Source of the DNA: Acidobacteriota bacterium
GTDB lineage: Bacteria; Acidobacteriota; Terriglobia; Acidiferrales; UBA7541
Assembly (NCBI GenBank): GCA_003223215.1
Contig: QHYH01000186.1
Span: 1 to 34,521 of the forward strand
DNA: 34,521 bases
Reading direction: 5' to 3'
A program made the position numbers and the translations under genes. This document shows, piece by piece, positions 30,881 to 34,521 of this stretch. The notes beneath the pieces were generated by a model. The model worked only from the letters and a program-made list of their open reading frames with translations. It did no database searches and was not told where the DNA came from. Numbering within the stretch: position 1 is the first letter of the stretch; the number at the start of each line of letters is the position of its first letter.

Positions 30881-31048
30881 ATGAGAGTCGCAATGAAAGC
30901 GATGATGTCGCTGTCATCTGTGCTGGCGGGCCGTAGGGAGAGAACATGCGTGCTGGGAAGAAGGTCCCGACTTGAAAGTGGAAGAGTCGTTACAAGTGAC
31001 CGTTCCGGGAGCGCTCGAGGGGCATTCGAGCCTCAGAAGTCAATCTAG
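30881..31048 (+). CDS. Short leader reading frame behind promoter copy F (55 aa)
   Basis: ATG at 30881 follows a near-perfect AAGGAGG at 7-nt spacing and opens MRVAMKAMMSLSSVLAGRRE, stopping at 31048. It overlaps the start of the GH15 gene in another frame. Of all the leaders this one is most likely to be translated. The remaining sequence (Arg/Ser-rich) is not recognised. Confidence 0.45.
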   Translation: MRVAMKAMMSLSSVLAGRRERTCVLGRRSRLESGRVVTSDRSGSARGAFEPQKSI

Positions 31049-33431
31049 GCAGAAAGTCAGAGCTTTCGGGCGACCGGGCATCGAGCCCCGATGGACTCAC
31101 GGCGACAAAGACGGCGTGGGGACAGCGTATGCAGCTGCGAGCCGAATTTGGTTCACCTTGTGGAATGGCATCATCACTGAAGTCTATTATCCGACAGTGG
31201 ATCACCCGCAGATCCGAGACCTGCAGTGTCTCATTACGGATGGAAAGACCTTTTTCCATGAAGAAAAGCGCGACCTGAAATCCATCTGCGAGCGTCTTTC
31301 AGATAATTCACTTGGCTACCGCTACACCAACACCGATTCCGAGAGCCGGTACTCCATCATTAAGGAAATCATCACGAATCCGCATCTTGCCTGCATTCTC
31401 CAGCACGTTAAACTCGTCGGTGATGAAGCGTTTATCTCGAAGTTGCACCTCTACATGCTTTGTGCGCCTCATCTTCAAGTCGGCGGATGGAGTAACAACG
31501 GCTATGTGATCCAGGTAGCGGACCGGAAGATCCTGATGGCAGAGAAGGCAGGGGTATGGTTGGCACTCGGGGGCACACTCCAATTTTCTCGAGCTTCCTG
31601 TGGCTACGTTGGTCGGAGTGACGGCTGGACCGATCTCGCCGGTAACTTTCAAATGGACTGGGAGTTCGATCAGGCCTCTGACGGAAACATTGCCCTGATG
31701 GGAGAAGTTGACCTCGGTGGCAAGCGCGAGTTCACCATGGGACTGGCGTTCGGTGACACGGAGCACTGTGCGATAACAACCCTTTTTCAGGCGCTTGGCA
31801 TTCCGTTCAAAGAACACCTGAAGCGATACACGGAACAATGGGACCGCACCTCCGCGCACCGGCTTCCTTTGGAAAAGTTTTCGAGTGACAACGGCAACCT
31901 ATACCACAGCAGCTTCAGTTTGCTTCTGAGTCATGAAGACAAGTCTTATCCGGGTGCCTTGATTGCTTCTCTCTCGATTCCTTGGGGAGAAGCAAAGGGT
32001 GATGCGGACAACGGCGGATATCACCTTGTGTGGACCCGTGATCTGGTGGGCAGCGCCTCTGCCATGCTCGCTGCCGGCGATCGCATCACACCTTTGCGCT
32101 CGCTGATTTATTTGGTGGTATCACAGCAGGAAGACGGAGGCTTTGCACAGAATTTCTGGATTGATGGCGGGCCATACTGGCGAGGAATCCAACTTGACGA
32201 AGTGGCTCTTCCGATTCTTTTGGCCTGGCAGCTCCAAAGGGAGAATGCTCTTCAAGATTTTGACCCGTACCCGATGATCCTGAAGGCGGCTGCTTATTTA
32301 ATTCGTCATGGACCTGTCACTGAGCAGGAACGCTGGGAAGAAGCGAGTGGCTACTCTCCTTCGACGCTCGCTTCCAACATTGCTGCTCTGATTGGGGCGG
32401 CATGGTTTGCGCGTGAGCGAGGGGATGAGGCCGTTGCAACAATGTTAGAGGAGTACGCTGATTTTCTGGAATGTCATATCGAAGCTTGGACCGTCACAAC
32501 AGAGGGCGCGCTCGTCCCTGGGGTTCAGCGGCACTACATACGAATTCTGCCCGAGGATGTCGGCAACGCCAATCCCTTGGAAGACCCAAACTCGAAAGTT
32601 CTGCAGATCAAGAATCATCCGGACGGGTCGCAAGATTCATTCCCAGCAAGAGATATCGTTGATGCCGGCTTTCTTCATCTCGTGCGTTATGGGATAAGAC
32701 GGCCCGATGATCCAGTGATCGTGGACTCTTTGAAGATCATCGATGCGGTATTGAAGGTGAACACTCCGGTCGGGCCGGTTTGGCGTCGTTACAATCACGA
32801 TGGTTACGGCCAGCGAGAAGACGGCGGCCCGTACGTGGGGTGGGGCAAAGGTCGCGCGTGGCCTCTTCTGACGGGAGAACGGGGGCATTTCGAACTCGCT
32901 GCAGGACGAGACGTGAAACCGTTCATACGAGCGATTGAAGGTTTCGCCTCGAGAACAGGTTTATTACCCGAGCAAGTATGGGACGAACCGGACCGAGCGG
33001 GCGTTTATATGTTCCTTGGTCGACCGACGGGCTCGGCCATGCCTCTGATGTGGGCTCACGCGGAGTACATCAAGCTACTCAGGTCCGTGTCTGATACTCG
33101 CGTTTTCGACATGATCCCTGAAGTTGCAGAGCGCTACCTGGGAGATCGCAAGACTCGTCAATTGTTCGAGATCTGGAAGCCCAATCGACAGGCTCGCACC
33201 GTCAAGCGAGGCTACGCTCTTCGCATTCAGGTTCCAGTTCCCTTCCGCCTTCACTGGTCGGCCAACGAATGGCAGTCTGTGGAAGATAACCCCTCATCGA
33301 CCCCAGTTCTCGGATTTCATTTTGTGGATATTCCAATCTCTGCTGCGCAACAAGCGCCGATTCGCTTTACTTTTTATTGGGCGGTCGAGAATCGCTGGGA
33401 AGGTCGAGATTACATGGTAGCAATTGAGTGA
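30972..33431 (+). CDS. GH15 glucoamylase/glucodextranase-type glycoside hydrolase
   Basis: 819 aa from a TTG at 30972; the true start could be later, since the family-like sequence begins at FGRPGIEPRWTHGDKDGVGT. The N-terminal beta-sandwich domain (about 40-300) contains RIWFTLWNGIITEVYYPTVD. The catalytic (alpha/alpha)6 barrel follows, with YHLVWTRDLVGSASAMLAAG, WKGKGRAWPLL-like GWGKGRAWPLLTGERGHFEL and LLPEQVWDEPDRAG. Glu636 and Glu667 are the likely acid/base pair. Such enzymes release glucose from the ends of alpha-glucans such as glycogen or dextrin. There is no signal peptide, so it is probably cytoplasmic. It lies behind promoter copy F and overlaps its leader frame. Confidence 0.88.
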   Translation: MKVEESLQVTVPGALEGHSSLRSQSRQKVRAFGRPGIEPRWTHGDKDGVGTAYAAASRIWFTLWNGIITEVYYPTVDHPQIRDLQCLITDGKTFFHEEKRDLKSICERLSDNSLGYRYTNTDSESRYSIIKEIITNPHLACILQHVKLVGDEAFISKLHLYMLCAPHLQVGGWSNNGYVIQVADRKILMAEKAGVWLALGGTLQFSRASCGYVGRSDGWTDLAGNFQMDWEFDQASDGNIALMGEVDLGGKREFTMGLAFGDTEHCAITTLFQALGIPFKEHLKRYTEQWDRTSAHRLPLEKFSSDNGNLYHSSFSLLLSHEDKSYPGALIASLSIPWGEAKGDADNGGYHLVWTRDLVGSASAMLAAGDRITPLRSLIYLVVSQQEDGGFAQNFWIDGGPYWRGIQLDEVALPILLAWQLQRENALQDFDPYPMILKAAAYLIRHGPVTEQERWEEASGYSPSTLASNIAALIGAAWFARERGDEAVATMLEEYADFLECHIEAWTVTTEGALVPGVQRHYIRILPEDVGNANPLEDPNSKVLQIKNHPDGSQDSFPARDIVDAGFLHLVRYGIRRPDDPVIVDSLKIIDAVLKVNTPVGPVWRRYNHDGYGQREDGGPYVGWGKGRAWPLLTGERGHFELAAGRDVKPFIRAIEGFASRTGLLPEQVWDEPDRAGVYMFLGRPTGSAMPLMWAHAEYIKLLRSVSDTRVFDMIPEVAERYLGDRKTRQLFEIWKPNRQARTVKRGYALRIQVPVPFRLHWSANEWQSVEDNPSSTPVLGFHFVDIPISAAQQAPIRFTFYWAVENRWEGRDYMVAIE

Positions 33432-33540
33432 AACTCGAATTGGGGTTACGGAAAAAGACAGTAATGGGAGTCCATCAAAGAGCTTGGCATCAGCATGAAA
33501 CAGGTGGATTCCGAACCATGACCCAGCCTAGGATTGTCAC

Positions 33541-33924
33541 ATGGAACGAGAAAAGTTCGTCAAACTCGTCGAAGAGGCCTTGGATACGTTGCCTATCAGA
33601 TTTCACAAACGAATGCAGAACGTCTCCGTTCTAGTCGAGAACATACCTCCAGAGCAGCGCTCACAAAGAGGCTCGCGGAACTCGGGGATCGCAGATGTCG
33701 GCGACTTGGACAATTTAGTGCTTGGCGTTTTCGAGGGAGTACCCGCAACTCAGAAAAGCGTGTTTGAGGTGCCTACCGGCCCTGACCGCATCGTGCTCTA
33801 TCAGAAGAACATCGAGGCCGTGTGCTCCAATGAAGACGAAATCAGGCGGGAAATTCGTCTGACAGTAATCCACGAACTAGGTCATTATTTCGGGATGACC
33901 GAAGCTCAACTCGAAGGGATCTAA
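33541..33924 (+). CDS. Zincin-like metallopeptidase (DUF1025/PF06262 type)
   Basis: 127 aa. A short alpha/beta zincin with HELGHYFGMTEAQLEGI at the C-terminus (His111, Glu112, His115), the typical ending of the small family. The N-terminal helix (MEREKFVKLVEEALDTLPIR) and NVSVLVENIPPEQR complete it, and FEVPTGPDRIVLYQKNIEAV precedes the active-site helix. It is probably cytoplasmic and its substrate is unknown. The ATG at 33541 has AGGA 7 nt upstream. It lies 109 bp after the GH15 stop codon and may be on the same transcript. The 222 bp beyond its stop codon show no gene. Confidence 0.84.
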   Translation: MEREKFVKLVEEALDTLPIRFHKRMQNVSVLVENIPPEQRSQRGSRNSGIADVGDLDNLVLGVFEGVPATQKSVFEVPTGPDRIVLYQKNIEAVCSNEDEIRREIRLTVIHELGHYFGMTEAQLEGI

Positions 33925-34146
33925 TTCCTAAAAACGGATCCTAACCATCTGTAACGAAATCTATTCGATCGCATCTTGCGTCTGTTGATGCCGTGAATTT
34001 GGATCCGTGCACGAGAAGTTTGATGGTTTTCTTGCGCTGGGCAGAATCTCGATCACGAATTGCCTGCCTCGATTTGCCGAGGTTTGTTGAGTTTGGCTGG
34101 ACTCTACTTCGCCTCTTGCCCGCACTTGTGTTAGTATAAAACTCGC

Positions 34147-34278
34147 ATGAGCGCACCAATTCTTATTAGCGGTTTATTGGCGGTTTTGGCAGGGACAGCT
34201 GCTACCGTATGCACCGCAAGCGAACAGTGCGCTGTATGCGAATCTTGCAAAGGCTTTATTTGCAAGGTTTTAGGCTAA
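34147..34278 (+). CDS. Possible Cys-rich exported peptide (43 aa)
   Basis: The frame opens MSAPILISGLLAVLAGTAAT, a plausible signal or anchor, then VCTASEQCAVCESCKGFICK with five Cys, and stops at 34278. No Shine-Dalgarno precedes it; instead TATAAA ends at 34140, six bases before the ATG, so a leaderless message is possible. It lies 18 bp before the tRNA-Asp remnant. The spacing Cys-x2-Cys-x2-Cys is unlike random sequence, but the small size makes the call weak. Confidence 0.35.
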   Translation: MSAPILISGLLAVLAGTAATVCTASEQCAVCESCKGFICKVLG

Positions 34279-34296
34279 GTTGTTGATTCCACGGCT

Positions 34297-34365
34297 GGGG
34301 ACGTAGTTCAGTTGGTTAGAACGCTGCCCTGTCGTTGGTTAGAATCCTACACTGTCACGGCACGG
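34297..34365 (+). tRNA. tRNA-Asp(GTC) remnant: 5' half with a tandem 23-bp duplication, 3' half lost
   Basis: From 34297 the sequence gives the 5' acceptor strand GGGGACG, D-arm GTTC-AGTTGGTTA-GAAC and anticodon stem CTGCC with anticodon GTC, ending at 34333. The expected ACGGCAG does not follow; instead the 23-bp stretch 34311-34333 is repeated with five to seven mismatches at 34334-34356, followed by ACGGCACGG. No T-arm or CCA end follows. It cannot make a tRNA as it stands. Confidence 0.65.
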
Positions 34366-34521
34366 TTTATTCTTAAGAGTCGATTTCCAAAGTCACGCAC
34401 TGCTCTAGCCCCAGTTTACGAGTTATTTCAAGGGCGCCTCGGAATTAGTTGTTGACCAACGACTTACAGCCGGGGCGTTCTATGCCCTAAATCGAGTGTT
34501 TTTGAGATGGGAGTCCGAATA
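34366..34521. other. Unassigned right end of window
   Basis: No reading frame with a ribosome site and no RNA gene is seen in these 156 bp. If the tRNA remnant marks an integration site, this stretch would be the first sequence on the other side. Confidence 0.4.

Noticed and set aside
32919-32936. CCGTTCATACGAG inside the GH15 gene as a promoter copy
   Set aside because: It lies within coding sequence, has no -35 partner and no gene start behind it.
1-34521. CRISPR arrays, insertion sequences, phage genes
   Set aside because: No regular repeats with spacers, no transposase or integrase motifs were seen on either strand.

Overview
The window looks like chromosomal DNA of an acidobacterium (phylum Acidobacteriota, probably Terriglobia). 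This is inferred from a DUF2934/Hsp20 fusion, a TonB-like protein with a poly-Pro run and Gly-Gly-Val repeats, and a dense mix of universal stress proteins, ECF sigma factors and NnrS. No ribosomal RNA or marker gene confirms it. Almost every gene is a stress, redox or energy function. There is no phage, transposase or CRISPR array, but a broken tRNA-Asp lies at the right edge.

Layout. 1-3452 (minus strand): Rnk-like factor (cut by the window edge), ribosome hibernation factor, two universal stress proteins, DUF2934-Hsp20, ECF sigma factor and a small membrane protein. 3606-7060 (minus): an NnrS, transaldolase, RsbW-like kinase and RsbU-like phosphatase operon whose last gene is frameshifted. 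7304-9639 (minus): a small protein, a TonB-like protein and a PAS-LuxR regulator. 9821-13338 (plus): flavin reductase, GAPDH, a Cys-rich protein and two receiver-like proteins that have Glu in place of the phospho-acceptor Asp. 13647-17079 (plus): SCO1, cytochrome oxidase subunit II with cytochrome c, and subunit I damaged by a deletion of about 40 bp. 17347-25832 (plus): MmgE/PrpD, phosphosulfolactate-synthase-like, GTP cyclohydrolase I, two AhpD-like proteins (one frameshifted), a double DUF488 protein, cupin, AlkA-like glycosylase, a 39-aa protein, a universal stress protein and a second ECF sigma factor. 25884-30758 (minus): heme O synthase, site-2 protease with CBS domains, DUF2945, a cupredoxin lipoprotein, DUF4142 and another universal stress protein. 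30972-33924 (plus): GH15 glucoamylase-type enzyme and a small zincin. 34147-34521: a possible Cys-rich peptide, then the tRNA-Asp remnant.

Main observation. Seven transcription units, and probably an eighth, start from near-copies of one cassette: TTACAG, exactly 16 bp, TATAAA (or TATGAA/TACAAA), then ACGGACCATTG. In five copies an ATG follows at exactly the same distance from the -10 box and opens a short leader reading frame; in four of them it reads MR[I/T/V][A/E]M. The copies precede the membrane protein/ECF/Hsp20/USP operon, tonB, SCO/cytochrome oxidase, MmgE/ComA/FolE, the M50 protease (and perhaps heme O synthase), DUF4142/cupredoxin, and GH15. This looks like a regulon built on a dispersed promoter-leader module. 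Its gene content (hibernation factor, Hsp20, USPs, M50-CBS protease, NO-related NnrS, oxidase) resembles a hypoxia/NO/dormancy response such as the mycobacterial DosR regulon. That parallel is an inference.
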